Part shown: in pieces, positions 35,442-44,465 of the stretch
Numbering within the stretch: the stretch's first letter is position 1
How the letters are laid out: every line of letters begins with the position of its first letter
DNA from: Alphaproteobacteria bacterium
Lineage (GTDB): Bacteria; Myxococcota_A; UBA796; GCA-2862545
DNA: 64,000 nt
Direction of reading: 5' to 3'
Assembly: GCA_020632885.1 (NCBI GenBank)
Contig: JACKEQ010000022.1
Span: 37,177-101,176, forward strand
The notes under the pieces: model-generated
Told to the model about the DNA's origin: nothing
The model's input: only the letters and a program-made list of their open reading frames with translations
Databases searched by the model: none
Position numbers and translations under genes: made by a program

Positions 35442-36572
35442 GTGATCTCCCGGACCGAGCCGACCACCCCGCTCCCCCCACCGACGCTCGCGCTCGGTCC
35501 GGTCAGGGTGGAGCTGGGCTCCGGCAGGGTCCAGCGGGGCCCCGTGGAGAGCCAGCTCCGGCCACTGGAGCTCTCTCTTCTCCGGCGCCTCTACCGGGAG
35601 GTCGGCGGAACCGTCTCGCCTGACGTGCTGTTGCGGGACGTCTGGGGGTACCACACCCACAGCCGGTCGAGAACCCTCGCGATGACCATCGCGCGCCTGC
35701 GAGCCCAGGTCGAGGTCGACCCGGCGGAGCCCGGCTACCTGATCACCGTCCACGGCGAGGGCTACGCCCTTCTGCGCCCCGTGCCCGCTCCCCTCACGGC
35801 TCCCCTCGGTCGCGAGGCCGTTCTGGAGGCGGTCGGCGCATGGGTGCGGGATGGACTCGGGCAGCTCCTCACGCTCTACGGACCCGGTGGGACCGGGAAG
35901 AGCCTCGTCCTGCGTGCCCTGGGCCGAAGGATCCGGCCAGGAGGCCATGGCGTCGTGTACGTCGACGCCGAGAGCGAAGGTCCGGAAGCGCTCGCCGACG
36001 CTCTGAGACCCTGCTCGGTACCCCGGCTCGTGTTGGCCGACCTGGGGATTCTGCCATCGGACGTACTGGCCCCCCTCCTGGCGACGGGTTGGGGACCTCA
36101 TCGTCTCGTGGTGGCGGCGCGTTCGATGCTCGACCACAGGAGCGAGGCAGCCCTGCTCGTGCCTCCACTCGACGCCGACACGAGTGCTGCGATGCTGGAT
36201 CCGCGATGGCCAGACGCCCTGCGCTCGGGGATCGCGGAGGTGTGCGGTGGGCTTCCCCTCGCGCTGATCCTGGCGCGGTCCGCCCCGACGCCACCTCCCG
36301 GCCCGAGCGGAGCGAGCCTCTGGCTCGACGGCCTGCAGGCCGCCGACGGCCCACCCCGCCACCGCTCCCTCTCCGCGAACCTGGCTTCGACACTGGATTC
36401 CCTCACGACCGACGCCATGCAGGCGTGGCGCCACCTGCATGCCCGTCGACCCGAAGAGAGCGTCGTGGACGAGCTGCTCCGCGCGGGGGTGGTGGCGTGG
36501 TGTGGCGACAGGCTCGTGCGCTCGGCCCTGGTCGTGGGACGGTTGGACGAGACGAGGAGAATCCCCGGATGA
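35442..36572 (+). CDS. Winged-helix regulator with P-loop ATPase domain, short form
   Basis: 376 residues. Residues ~15-108 are an OmpR/PhoB-type winged helix (RPLELSLLRRLYREVG, RTLAMTIARLRAQVEV, YLITVHGEGYALL); residues 147-154 are a Walker A motif (GPGGTGKS), followed by a weak Walker B (RLVLADLGILP). There is no receiver domain and, unlike the next gene, no tetratricopeptide region. This makes it a short STAND-type DNA-binding ATPase. GTG start at 35442 with GAGG seven bases upstream, three bases after the previous stop; its end overlaps the next gene in ATGA. Probably controls this operon or a target responding to the ATPase pair, by inference. Confidence 0.82.
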   Translation: MISRTEPTTPLPPPTLALGPVRVELGSGRVQRGPVESQLRPLELSLLRRLYREVGGTVSPDVLLRDVWGYHTHSRSRTLAMTIARLRAQVEVDPAEPGYLITVHGEGYALLRPVPAPLTAPLGREAVLEAVGAWVRDGLGQLLTLYGPGGTGKSLVLRALGRRIRPGGHGVVYVDAESEGPEALADALRPCSVPRLVLADLGILPSDVLAPLLATGWGPHRLVVAARSMLDHRSEAALLVPPLDADTSAAMLDPRWPDALRSGIAEVCGGLPLALILARSAPTPPPGPSGASLWLDGLQAADGPPRHRSLSANLASTLDSLTTDAMQAWRHLHARRPEESVVDELLRAGVVAWCGDRLVRSALVVGRLDETRRIPG

Positions 36573-39406
36573 CCGACACGCTCCGGGTAGGTCGGTACCG
36601 CATCGATCTGACGACGGGCCACGTGGAGGACGAGGGCCGGGTCGTCGATCTCTCCCCTGCGGAGCGACGCCTGCTGGTCGAGCTCGCGAGACGCGCACCC
36701 GAAGCCGTGCCGAGGGAGGACCTCATCCGTCGGGTCTGGCCGGAGGGCCTGGCCGCGGGATCCCGCGCGCTGGACCAGACCTGGTCGCGCCTCCGTCGCC
36801 GGCTGCGGGCGGGGTCCGAGGGTCGGTTGCAGACCGTCCGGGGTCGCGGGCTCGTGCTCGCCGCCGGACGCCCTGCCCAACCACCGCATTCCACTCCGGA
36901 GTTCCACACTCCCTTCGTGGGGTATGCCGACCCGTTGCGGGAGGTGTCCCGGTGGTGCCGGGAGAGCCGCTCGGGCTGGCTCACCATCAAGGGCATCGGT
37001 GGTGTCGGCAAGACCCGCCTCGCGGCAGAGGTCGTGCGGCGGCTGGACGCCCCGGACAAGGTGTGGGTGGATCTGGCCCCGATGGAGGATGGCGCGCCCG
37101 CACTCCTGCAGATCGCGCGACGTCTGGGCCTGGATCCACCGGCGAGCACCCGCATCGACGACGCTCTCGCCCGCGCCCTCGCCCATCGGGACGTCCTCCT
37201 GGTGCTGGACAACCTCGAGCACGTCCCCACGACGTGCCGGCGAATCGGCAGAGCGGTGGCCGGTGCTCCGGCTGTGCGGGTGCTCGCGACCTCCCGTCGC
37301 CAGCTGGACGTGGAGGGTGAGCGTGTGCTCGAGCTCCGCGGCCTGGACCCATCCTGCGGGGCCAGAGAGCTGTTCGAGCAGCTGCTCCGGGTGGGGCGGG
37401 TCGGAGAGGACATCACCGCGCTGATGGAGCCGGAGGTCGCGCACGCCGTGTGCAACACCACCGAGGGCCATCCCCTCACGATCGAGCTGGTGGTCGCCAC
37501 GCTCCGTCGACGGCCCGTGTCGGCGATGCTGCGCACGCTCCGGAGCGCCCCCACGCGCCTTCGGGGAGAGCGTCTCGGACGGGAGCCCCGGCACGCGTCC
37601 TTCGACGCCACCTTCGAGTACTCCTGGCACCTGCTGGACGAGGGTGCCCAGCAGTCCCTCGTCGCGCTGTCCCTCTTCGCTGGACCCTTCGATCGCACCC
37701 AGGCACGCGAGATCCTCGGGGTGGACCCCGCAGCCGTCGAGACGCTGCTTCAGCGGTCTCTGGTCTCCGTCGACGGGGACGCGCTGCGGATGCACGCGCT
37801 GGTCCGCGAGGCGGGGCGTGAGCGCCTGGCGGAGCTCGATGTCGACGGCACCAGGACCCGGCGGTTCCACCGAAGCCTCCTGAGCTGGCTGGCCCGGGCG
37901 GCCGAGGGGATCCGTACCGAGAGCGCCCCCGTCCTGATCCGGCGTGTGGAGGAGCGGCTGCCGGACCTGACGGCAGCCTGGCGCAGCGCGATCGCCGTGG
38001 GCGACGAGGCCCTGATCGCCTCGGCGTGGCCGGCTGCACGTACCTGGATCGCCTGCAGGGACGACTCCACGACCGGGGTCGACTGGTGCCGGTCCGCCCT
38101 CGAGGTCGTCGCCGACCCCGACCTGCGCGTGGACCTCCTGGCCACTCTCGGCCACTGTCTGGTGCCGATGGGCGAGGCGCGCCGGGCGTTGGAGCTCATG
38201 CCGACGGTGACCGGTGAGGCGGCCGAGCCCGCCGTGCGGATGCGGCTGCACGCAGCGCGGGCCGGCGCGCACGCCCGTCTCGGTGAAGGCGACCTCGCCG
38301 ACCGGGAGCTGGAGCTCGCCGGACGAGAGGCCGACCGCCTGGAAGACGACGATCTGACCTGGCTCCACCTCGGACGCGGGATGCGGCTGCGAGCAGGCGG
38401 GATGAGCCACCTGACCGGCCCGGACAGCGAAGCGGCCCTCCGGCACGCGCGAGCGTCCGGGAACCGGCCCCTGTTGCGCCGGGCACTGGTGCTCCATGGG
38501 AGCTACCTCGTCGCCCGATCCCGGTTCGCGGAGGCGCTCGAGCACGCGCTCGAAGCCGGCCGTCTGGCGGAAGCTGCCCACGACCGCACGGGCCTGTGCT
38601 CAGCACAGAACATCCAGGCGCTGGGCTTGCGGTACCTCGGCCGTCTGGAGGAGGCGCTCGCCGCGTTCGGCGCCAGCCGGGCGATCCTCACCGAGCGAGG
38701 CGCAACGGCCAACCTGCCCTACCTCGACAACCAGGTGTCCAACGTCCTGCTGGAGCTCGGCCACGTCGACCGGGCCCTCACGGCGGCCCGACGCGCCCTG
38801 CAGCTCGCCGAGGAGGTGGGTGACCGCAAGGACGTCAGCTTCATCCTGTTGACCCTCGCCAACACGAACCTGGCGGCGGGGGACTTCGATGCCGGGAGGC
38901 GGGCCGCCGAGCGGCGCCGGGCGCTCGAAGGCCACGAGAACCCCGCGAGCGCCTGCATGACGGGCATCGTGCTGACCCTGCTCGCACACCTGGAGGGCCG
39001 GGACGCCCTTGCCCGCGAGGAGCTCCGACGTACCATCGAAGACTTCGACGGCGAGCCTCCCTACCTCCAGCTCCATGTAGGGATCGCAGAGGCGCTGGTG
39101 GAGGCCCGCGCGGGCGACTGGCAGCGCGCAGGCCGAGCGGCGCGGAGCGCCCTCGATCTCTCGAGGCCCGCTGGCCAGACCACCCTCAGGCGCTCGCTCT
39201 ACGCCCTCGCCCTCGCCCTCGCCGAGCTGGGCGACGGCGAGACGGCCGCTTCGGTCGTCCAGACCCTCGACGCGGGCCCACCGCTCATGGAGCGGTGGAT
39301 CTTCGGTCCCCACCTGGAGCGGCGACTCGCCGGGCTCGAGGGGCCGCCTCCCTGCCGCGACGCCGAGGAAGCCGCCGTCCGGGTGGCCACCGTCTTCCAG
39401 GCGTAG
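36569..39406 (+). CDS. STAND-family transcription regulator: winged helix, NB-ARC ATPase, TPR
   Basis: 945 residues. Residues ~1-100: OmpR-type winged helix (LSPAERRLLVELARRAPEA, RALDQTWSRLRRRLR). Residues 142-149: Walker A GIGGVGKT; ~207-215: Walker B (LLVLDNLEH); a sensor-like ATSRRQLDVEG and a GHPLTIELV motif complete an NB-ARC/AAA+ module like that of AfsR-type regulators. Residues ~480-900 are tetratricopeptide repeats (LGHVDRALTAARRALQLAEE). Such proteins oligomerise on ATP binding after a ligand or partner touches the TPRs. ATG at 36569 overlaps the previous stop. Last gene of the six-gene run. Likely regulates transcription within this locus or of an unseen regulon. Confidence 0.87.
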   Translation: MTDTLRVGRYRIDLTTGHVEDEGRVVDLSPAERRLLVELARRAPEAVPREDLIRRVWPEGLAAGSRALDQTWSRLRRRLRAGSEGRLQTVRGRGLVLAAGRPAQPPHSTPEFHTPFVGYADPLREVSRWCRESRSGWLTIKGIGGVGKTRLAAEVVRRLDAPDKVWVDLAPMEDGAPALLQIARRLGLDPPASTRIDDALARALAHRDVLLVLDNLEHVPTTCRRIGRAVAGAPAVRVLATSRRQLDVEGERVLELRGLDPSCGARELFEQLLRVGRVGEDITALMEPEVAHAVCNTTEGHPLTIELVVATLRRRPVSAMLRTLRSAPTRLRGERLGREPRHASFDATFEYSWHLLDEGAQQSLVALSLFAGPFDRTQAREILGVDPAAVETLLQRSLVSVDGDALRMHALVREAGRERLAELDVDGTRTRRFHRSLLSWLARAAEGIRTESAPVLIRRVEERLPDLTAAWRSAIAVGDEALIASAWPAARTWIACRDDSTTGVDWCRSALEVVADPDLRVDLLATLGHCLVPMGEARRALELMPTVTGEAAEPAVRMRLHAARAGAHARLGEGDLADRELELAGREADRLEDDDLTWLHLGRGMRLRAGGMSHLTGPDSEAALRHARASGNRPLLRRALVLHGSYLVARSRFAEALEHALEAGRLAEAAHDRTGLCSAQNIQALGLRYLGRLEEALAAFGASRAILTERGATANLPYLDNQVSNVLLELGHVDRALTAARRALQLAEEVGDRKDVSFILLTLANTNLAAGDFDAGRRAAERRRALEGHENPASACMTGIVLTLLAHLEGRDALAREELRRTIEDFDGEPPYLQLHVGIAEALVEARAGDWQRAGRAARSALDLSRPAGQTTLRRSLYALALALAELGDGETAASVVQTLDAGPPLMERWIFGPHLERRLAGLEGPPPCRDAEEAAVRVATVFQA

Positions 39407-39419
39407 CCTGGGGGCCCGC

Positions 39420-40607
39420 TCAGAGCGCGACGCAGGACCCTCCGGCCATGACGTAGTTGCCTGCGGGATGGTCGAACTCCTCGTCTCCCGCCCAGCACCA
39501 GTAGCCGGCCGGCGGCGTGATGCTGGTGTTCACCGGACCCGCTTCCACATTGACGAAGACCACCGTGGAGGGGGACCCGTCCAGCGTCACGTTGCCGGGG
39601 CTGAAGCCGAAGGGCGACGCATCGTTGCTCACGAGAGCGACGCTGTAGGGGACATCCAGGTCGACCTGCACTCCGCCGAGGCGCAGGCCCGTAGAGAACC
39701 CATCGAAGTCGAACACGCTGTAGGACAGGATCGCCTTGCTCGGGTCGATGGTGATCCCGAGTGCCCCGGCCAGGCCGGCGATCGCAGCATTCGACGGGAT
39801 CACGCGGGTCGCGGACAGACCGGCACCGGAGTGGACGTGCAAGAGCGACGACGGGTAGCCGGCGGCGACGACGGGGATGGGTTCCGTGCCGTAGGGAGGC
39901 GCGGTGAAGCCGAAATGACCGGCCGCGTCCGTCACCTGGGCGCCATCCGGCGTCGTCACGGTGGCCCCCACGATGGGTGCGGTCGTGCTCAGATCCCGCA
40001 GGGTGATGTCGACGGGCACCTCGGTGGGCACCAGAGTCGTGAGGTCGCGCTGGAACCACCCGTCGGCCGCGGTGAGCGTGTCGACTCCGGGGTCGCAGGT
40101 CAGGTTGGCAGCGATCACCACGCCATTCACGCCTGCGATACGGATGGCTTGACCGACCAGTAGATCGTTGGCACCCGGCGTGGGGTCCACGCCAGGCACC
40201 CCCACCACCTGGAGGCCCGCGTACCAACCGCCCATGGGGCCGCTGTCGACGGCGAGGCCGAGCCACTCCTTGGCACCGCGCCTGCGTCCGACCCCGACCT
40301 GGGGCGAGCCATCGCCCACGGCATCCCAGAGGAACTCGAAGCGGCTGCGTCCGTACTCACTGCCGACCCAGTGCTGCACGGTGCACCCCTGGGCCACGGC
40401 GTCCTGGGAGGCCGCGCGGAGACGGTTCAGGACCACCGGCATCGAGGCACGAGCCGGGCTTCCGCTCCCGTCGTGGAGGAAGTCGTAGCCGAGGGATGCG
40501 TTCACGGCGAGGGCCGCTTCGTCGAGCGCCTCACAGAGCGTGTCGCCGGCGGCACAGGTCAGGGTCTGTGCAGAAGCGGGAGCGAGGATGGCGAGCATGG
40601 CGAGCAT
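39420..40607 (-). CDS. Exported protein with carboxypeptidase-regulatory-like domain
   Basis: 395 residues with signal peptide MLAMLAILAPASAQ (cleavage after SAQ or ASA). The N-terminal ~170 residues are unrecognised, with Cys residues and aromatic strands (QHWVGSEYGRSRFEFLWDAV). Residues ~195-250 form a carboxypeptidase-regulatory-like beta domain (VDITLRDLSTTAPIVGATVT, DAAGHFGF). The C-terminus has SPGNVTLDGSPSTVVFVNVEAG, a beta-sandwich-like end. ATG 40607 with GGAG nine bases upstream. Same strand as and 89 bp downstream of the trypsin-like gene. Probably secreted or surface-exposed; no enzyme motif seen. Confidence 0.72.
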   Translation of the reverse strand: MLAMLAILAPASAQTLTCAAGDTLCEALDEAALAVNASLGYDFLHDGSGSPARASMPVVLNRLRAASQDAVAQGCTVQHWVGSEYGRSRFEFLWDAVGDGSPQVGVGRRRGAKEWLGLAVDSGPMGGWYAGLQVVGVPGVDPTPGANDLLVGQAIRIAGVNGVVIAANLTCDPGVDTLTAADGWFQRDLTTLVPTEVPVDITLRDLSTTAPIVGATVTTPDGAQVTDAAGHFGFTAPPYGTEPIPVVAAGYPSSLLHVHSGAGLSATRVIPSNAAIAGLAGALGITIDPSKAILSYSVFDFDGFSTGLRLGGVQVDLDVPYSVALVSNDASPFGFSPGNVTLDGSPSTVVFVNVEAGPVNTSITPPAGYWCWAGDEEFDHPAGNYVMAGGSCVAL

Positions 40608-40696
40608 TGGGGGGTCTCCTGTTGTGACGGTAGAAGCGGGACAGACCATAGGCTGGTGCCCACGGCGCAGAGCCGTCACGTTTGCAACACCAGCCG

Positions 40697-42166
40697 TCAG
40701 CGGCAGCGGCGGCGCACGACGAGCGGCAGGACGAGCAGGGCCAGCGAGGGCAGGGACCCTCCCGGCGTCGTCGAGCAGCCGCGCCCACGACCGACCTCCA
40801 CGGTCGCCCGCGCCGCGCCGGTGCCCCCGATGCCCCCGGCGTTGAGCACGATGGTGTACACGCCGGGGCCGTGCTCCGAGAGGTCCAGGTCCGGCTGCCA
40901 GGTGCTGTGCGAGAACAGGGGGGTGCCCGCGATGGCCGGTCCCGAGAACACGTCCCACTGGACGTTCGTGACGCACGCGGGCGCCCGCAGGGAGGTCTGG
41001 TTCTCGACCTCGATCCGCAGGCCCTCCCGCGGCGTCGCGCTGAACGAGACCTGGGGCACGCCGCAGGCGGTCACGTGGTTGGGCACGAGCTGGCACTCCG
41101 TGTAGGGGTTCTCGCCCCGCACGCCGCTGATGCAGGCCCGCAGCGAGTAGACCCCCATCTCGGTGTAGGTGTGGCTCGCGGTCAGGGCGGTGGACACCTC
41201 GGCGCTCGAGCCGTCCCCCCAGAACCACGTGACCTCCTCGATGGTCTCGGGGTCGCCGGAGTCGATGGCGCACTGGAGCGCCATGGGGAGGCGCCCGAAC
41301 GCGATGGAGGTCGGCGAGCCGGGGTTGAGCTGGTGGGAGCACACGAACCGCGGCGGGCGGACGAAGTCGGTCTGGACCTGGATTCCCGCCGTGTCCTCGA
41401 TCCAGTCGATGTAGAGATCGGTCCGCACGTTCCATCCGCCACCACCGGATCCGCACCCGTCGCCGTAGGAGGTGATGGCGACCTGGACGTAGCCGTCGCC
41501 CCGGATGTAGACGTTCGGCCCACCGGAGTCGCCCTGACACGAGTCGCGACCCTCGACGGGGTCGTTGAGGACGACCATCCCGTCGCCGTCCGGCCACGCA
41601 GCGCCGTAGCCCACGATGGGGATGTCCACGTGGCGCTTCACCCCCCCTCCCCCGCCTTCGAAGGCCGTGACGCCGTATCCGATGGCCTCGAGCCGACGCC
41701 CCAGCCAGACGTCGTCGATGGGGGCTACGTTGAGGGACATCAGGGGCTGGTAGACGGGCTCCGCCAGCCGGACGAGCGCGATGTCGTTGGTCACGGCGTC
41801 GTAGCCGTCGAGCTCGGCCACCGAGCCGAGCGCGTTGGGGTCTCCTGGATCCGTCGACACGTACTGCGGGTGCACGTGGACCTCGCTGGCCGCCACCTCG
41901 CGTTGGGGAGCGTCGATCCGGTCACCGAACACCACGTACATGCCGTCGGGGCCTTCGGTGGCGTCCCAACCGATGCAGTGGGCGGCAGTCAACACCCACT
42001 CCGGGTGGATGAGCGACCCCGTACATCCGGAGTTGCCGTGCTGGAGGTACACCACCTCGGAGTACTCGCCGGGCGCGACTTCGGACCCGTTGACGATGCG
42101 CGGGGCGGCCAGCGCGGACGGGGTGAGGGCAGACAGGACGACGAACAGGGGGAGCGTGTGGCGCAT
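40697..42166 (-). CDS. Secreted trypsin-like serine protease (S1) with PKD-like domain and MYXO-CTERM-like tail
   Basis: 489 residues. Signal peptide MRHTLPLFVVLSALTPSALA is followed by IVNGSEV, the usual trypsin start. The catalytic triad is His63 (TAAHC), Asp128 (NDIAL) and Ser214 (GDSGGP). Residues ~315-360 look like a PKD-like beta domain (VTWFWGDGSSAE, ASHTYTEMGVYSLRACI). The C-terminus GCSTTPGGSLPSLALLVLPLVVRRRCR is a Cys, hydrophobic stretch and Arg cluster as in MYXO-CTERM sorting tails. Start at 42166 has GAGGAGG upstream. Likely an exported, surface-anchored or released protease used in degradation or predation, as in many myxobacteria; that use is inference. Confidence 0.9.
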   Translation of the reverse strand: MRHTLPLFVVLSALTPSALAAPRIVNGSEVAPGEYSEVVYLQHGNSGCTGSLIHPEWVLTAAHCIGWDATEGPDGMYVVFGDRIDAPQREVAASEVHVHPQYVSTDPGDPNALGSVAELDGYDAVTNDIALVRLAEPVYQPLMSLNVAPIDDVWLGRRLEAIGYGVTAFEGGGGGVKRHVDIPIVGYGAAWPDGDGMVVLNDPVEGRDSCQGDSGGPNVYIRGDGYVQVAITSYGDGCGSGGGGWNVRTDLYIDWIEDTAGIQVQTDFVRPPRFVCSHQLNPGSPTSIAFGRLPMALQCAIDSGDPETIEEVTWFWGDGSSAEVSTALTASHTYTEMGVYSLRACISGVRGENPYTECQLVPNHVTACGVPQVSFSATPREGLRIEVENQTSLRAPACVTNVQWDVFSGPAIAGTPLFSHSTWQPDLDLSEHGPGVYTIVLNAGGIGGTGAARATVEVGRGRGCSTTPGGSLPSLALLVLPLVVRRRCR

Positions 42167-42335
42167 GGAGGCCTCCTCGGTGGGGGAACGATCCGAAGGT
42201 ACCGGGAGTCGCGCAAACGCTCTGTTTCAGCGGGTTTCGGTCGATTTCAGCAAGACCCGTGGGTGCAGCGGGCGGGGCCACCGGCGGTGAAAGGCAGAAC
42301 GCGACCGATGAAAGCGTCCAGGGCGTGCCCTCGTG

Positions 42336-42341
42336 TAGTCT
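42336..42341 (+). promoter_or_regulatory. Candidate -10 element (TAGTCT), short-leader promoter
   Basis: TAGTCT ends nine bases before the ATG at 42351 with no Shine-Dalgarno sequence between; same hexamer as before the metalloprotease gene at 21198. Confidence 0.4.
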
Positions 42342-42350
42342 GTCCACCAG

Positions 42351-42860
42351 ATGCTCCTCGCCGCGTTGATGTCGTGCAGAGTCCCCGTGGAACAGGACCC
42401 CGTCTGGCCCCATTCCGGCGCGGTACGCGCGACAGGCGTGCTGGCGAGGTTCGGCTGGCGCGACCGTGAGGCATGCAGCTGCGTGCTCGAGGACTGGGGC
42501 TACAACCAGGCGCAGGGGTACAACGCATTCGTCGCGGCGGTGGATTGCCCCGGGCCGGAGTACGGCACCGCCCTGAGCCGGGACGAGTACCTGCGCCTGC
42601 GGTTCTCCCTCGAGCGTCCCAACCTCCGCGCGGTCTCGGGGATCACGTGGGAGGTCGGTGACCTCCTGGAGTCCGAGACGGGCAGTCTCGGGGCCGCGGT
42701 GGTGATGCGCCATCCAGATCAGCCCATGGAGTCCCCGTACCAGCGGCTGGTCCCCATCGCGATCCCCCACGCCGTCGCCTATCGCGCGTGCGGAGAGGGT
42801 CCCTGCGAGCCGGACGGAGAGCTCGAGGACGCCTGGATCCACTGCGTGATGAACCTGTGA
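42351..42860 (+). CDS. Small exported protein or lipoprotein of unknown function
   Basis: 169 residues. The short N-terminus MLLAALMSCRVP might be a minimal lipoprotein signal, but the residue before Ser-Cys is Met, so the lipobox is weak. The mature part contains four Cys residues in two local pairs (ACSCVL, ACGEGPC) and ends in AWIHCVMNL, with no known motif. No Shine-Dalgarno; a TAGTCT -10-like hexamer lies nine bases before the ATG. Its stop overlaps the next gene's possible GTG start by four bases (GTGA), indicating coupling. Confidence 0.68.
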   Translation: MLLAALMSCRVPVEQDPVWPHSGAVRATGVLARFGWRDREACSCVLEDWGYNQAQGYNAFVAAVDCPGPEYGTALSRDEYLRLRFSLERPNLRAVSGITWEVGDLLESETGSLGAAVVMRHPDQPMESPYQRLVPIAIPHAVAYRACGEGPCEPDGELEDAWIHCVMNL

Positions 42861-44465
42861 GCGCCATGCTGTTCCACCTCCTCGCGTGCCACACCGTTCG
42901 CTACGCAGGGCCGGAGCTGCTCGAGCCCCTGCCTGACGACCCCCGTCTCGGCGGCGTCGTGCTCCGGAGTGTGAGTGAGCGGCAGTCCCGGTTCCTGATC
43001 GGCGCCGGCCACGGCGGACAGGCCGTCGCCGACCTGCGCCCGGTGGGCCTGGAGCTCACGGACGAGGGCCGGCTGGAGTGGCAGGCCACGGTCTCCCGCC
43101 TGCTCTGGCTCCCCGACGGGGAGAGCACCCCAGAGGTCCTCGCGGACAGCATTCCTGCCGATACCCAGCGCCTCGGGACCTCGTTGGTCGAGCGGTCCGC
43201 GGTGCTGCTCGGTCCCTACGGCATCGCGGTGGTGGAGGGCGGCACGACCCGGACGCTCGCGAGCCCCCCCGACCCCTTCGGCCTGGAGCACGTCACCCTG
43301 CTCCCCGACGGCTCGGTCCTCGCGGAGGCCACCGGAGCTGGGTGGCGCTGCGACGCGACCCGCTGCGAGCCCGAGTGGGTCGACCTGGCCGCTGAGCCCC
43401 TCGCATACGACGAGGGCGAGATCGTCATCGCCTGGAAGGACGCGGAGGAGGTGTGCGTCGCGAGAGGCACGGAGACACCGGACTGCGCCGCGCTACCCGG
43501 CATGGCCGATCCCCCGCGGGACGGCACGGGCTCCTTCGTCCTGCGGGTGCCCTGGCAGGACCCCGACGCGGTCCAGGTCCTCGTGGACATGGGAAGCGCC
43601 GAGCTCGCTGCGGTGAAGGCGTACACCTGGAGCCCAGGGGCCCTCCTCGCCGGGGAGATCATCGCCGGGTCGGTGCAGGAGACCCGGCCGACGGGAGCCC
43701 TGGTCGCCCAGGGCTCCGACACCGTGCTCGTCCTCGAGCACCCGACACCCCGGGCGCGGAGGCCTGCCATGCGGTCCTGCGGACGCCATGACCTGCTTCC
43801 CGCGCATGAACGCGGTCCGGGGAGGTGCCTTCGTGGAGAGCGTACAGCGCTACTCCGAGCGGCGCCTCGACTGCGACTGCGACCGGACCGTGGACGTCGA
43901 CTGCAGCTGCATCGACCGCGTCCCGACGTTCCGGGTGGATCTGGCCGCCGACGGGACGAGCCAGCGCATCTGGGTGCTCCAGAGGTGGCTGGACGGGGTG
44001 GACACCCTCTACGCTCGCGACCTGCCCCTCCCGAACGACACCGCACCCTTCGTCTCCGTGCCCTGCGACGTGCCGTGCCCCTGGGACGACTGCGTGGTCC
44101 ACGGCGACACGCTCGGGCCCTTCTGCCCGTCCTGGAACCCCTACTTCTCCGAGAACGGCGGCACCCCGGTCGCCGGTATCCTGCTCGATACGCGCTGTGT
44201 GGACGAGACGGCTACAGCCCGCACGTGCATCGACGTCCGGATCACGGCCACCCCCGTCTCGCCCGCCGACGCCTACGAGCTCGCGGCCACCGAGTACGAC
44301 CTGAACTACAGCAGGGAGGACGCGCCGGGAGAGGTGTTCGTGGAGCCGGACACCCAGTGGCGCCTCGATGTGACGGCGTCTACCGGGTACACCGGGGCCG
44401 TCGGCGTCACCGCACCGGGTCCCGGTGAGATGATCGTGCTGCCACCGGTCTTCCTCACCCGCTGA
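42857..44465 (+). CDS. Exported protein of unknown function, one frameshift
   Basis: A two-part protein of ~530 residues joined by a one-base shift near 43745-43760, in the run acaccccggg. The first part begins at GTG 42857 or ATG 42866; LLAC near the start is a possible lipobox (MLFHLLACHTVRY). It shows repeated beta strands (VVLRSVSERQSRFLIGAG, AVLLGPYGIAVVEGG). The second part (MTCFPRMNAVRGG onward) has Cys-rich segments (DCDCDRTVDVDCSCID) and ends VLPPVFLTR. Unshifted, the first frame continues to 44428 with low-complexity Arg-rich sequence, which argues that the shift is not original. Follows the 42351 gene with a GTGA overlap; the last 11 bases overlap the convergent LysR gene. Confidence 0.65.

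Noticed and set aside
42788..44428. Single uninterrupted protein from 42866 to 44428
   Set aside because: After ~43750 this frame turns Arg-rich and unlike its start, while another frame gives a normal Cys-containing protein end at 44465; a frameshift is the better reading.
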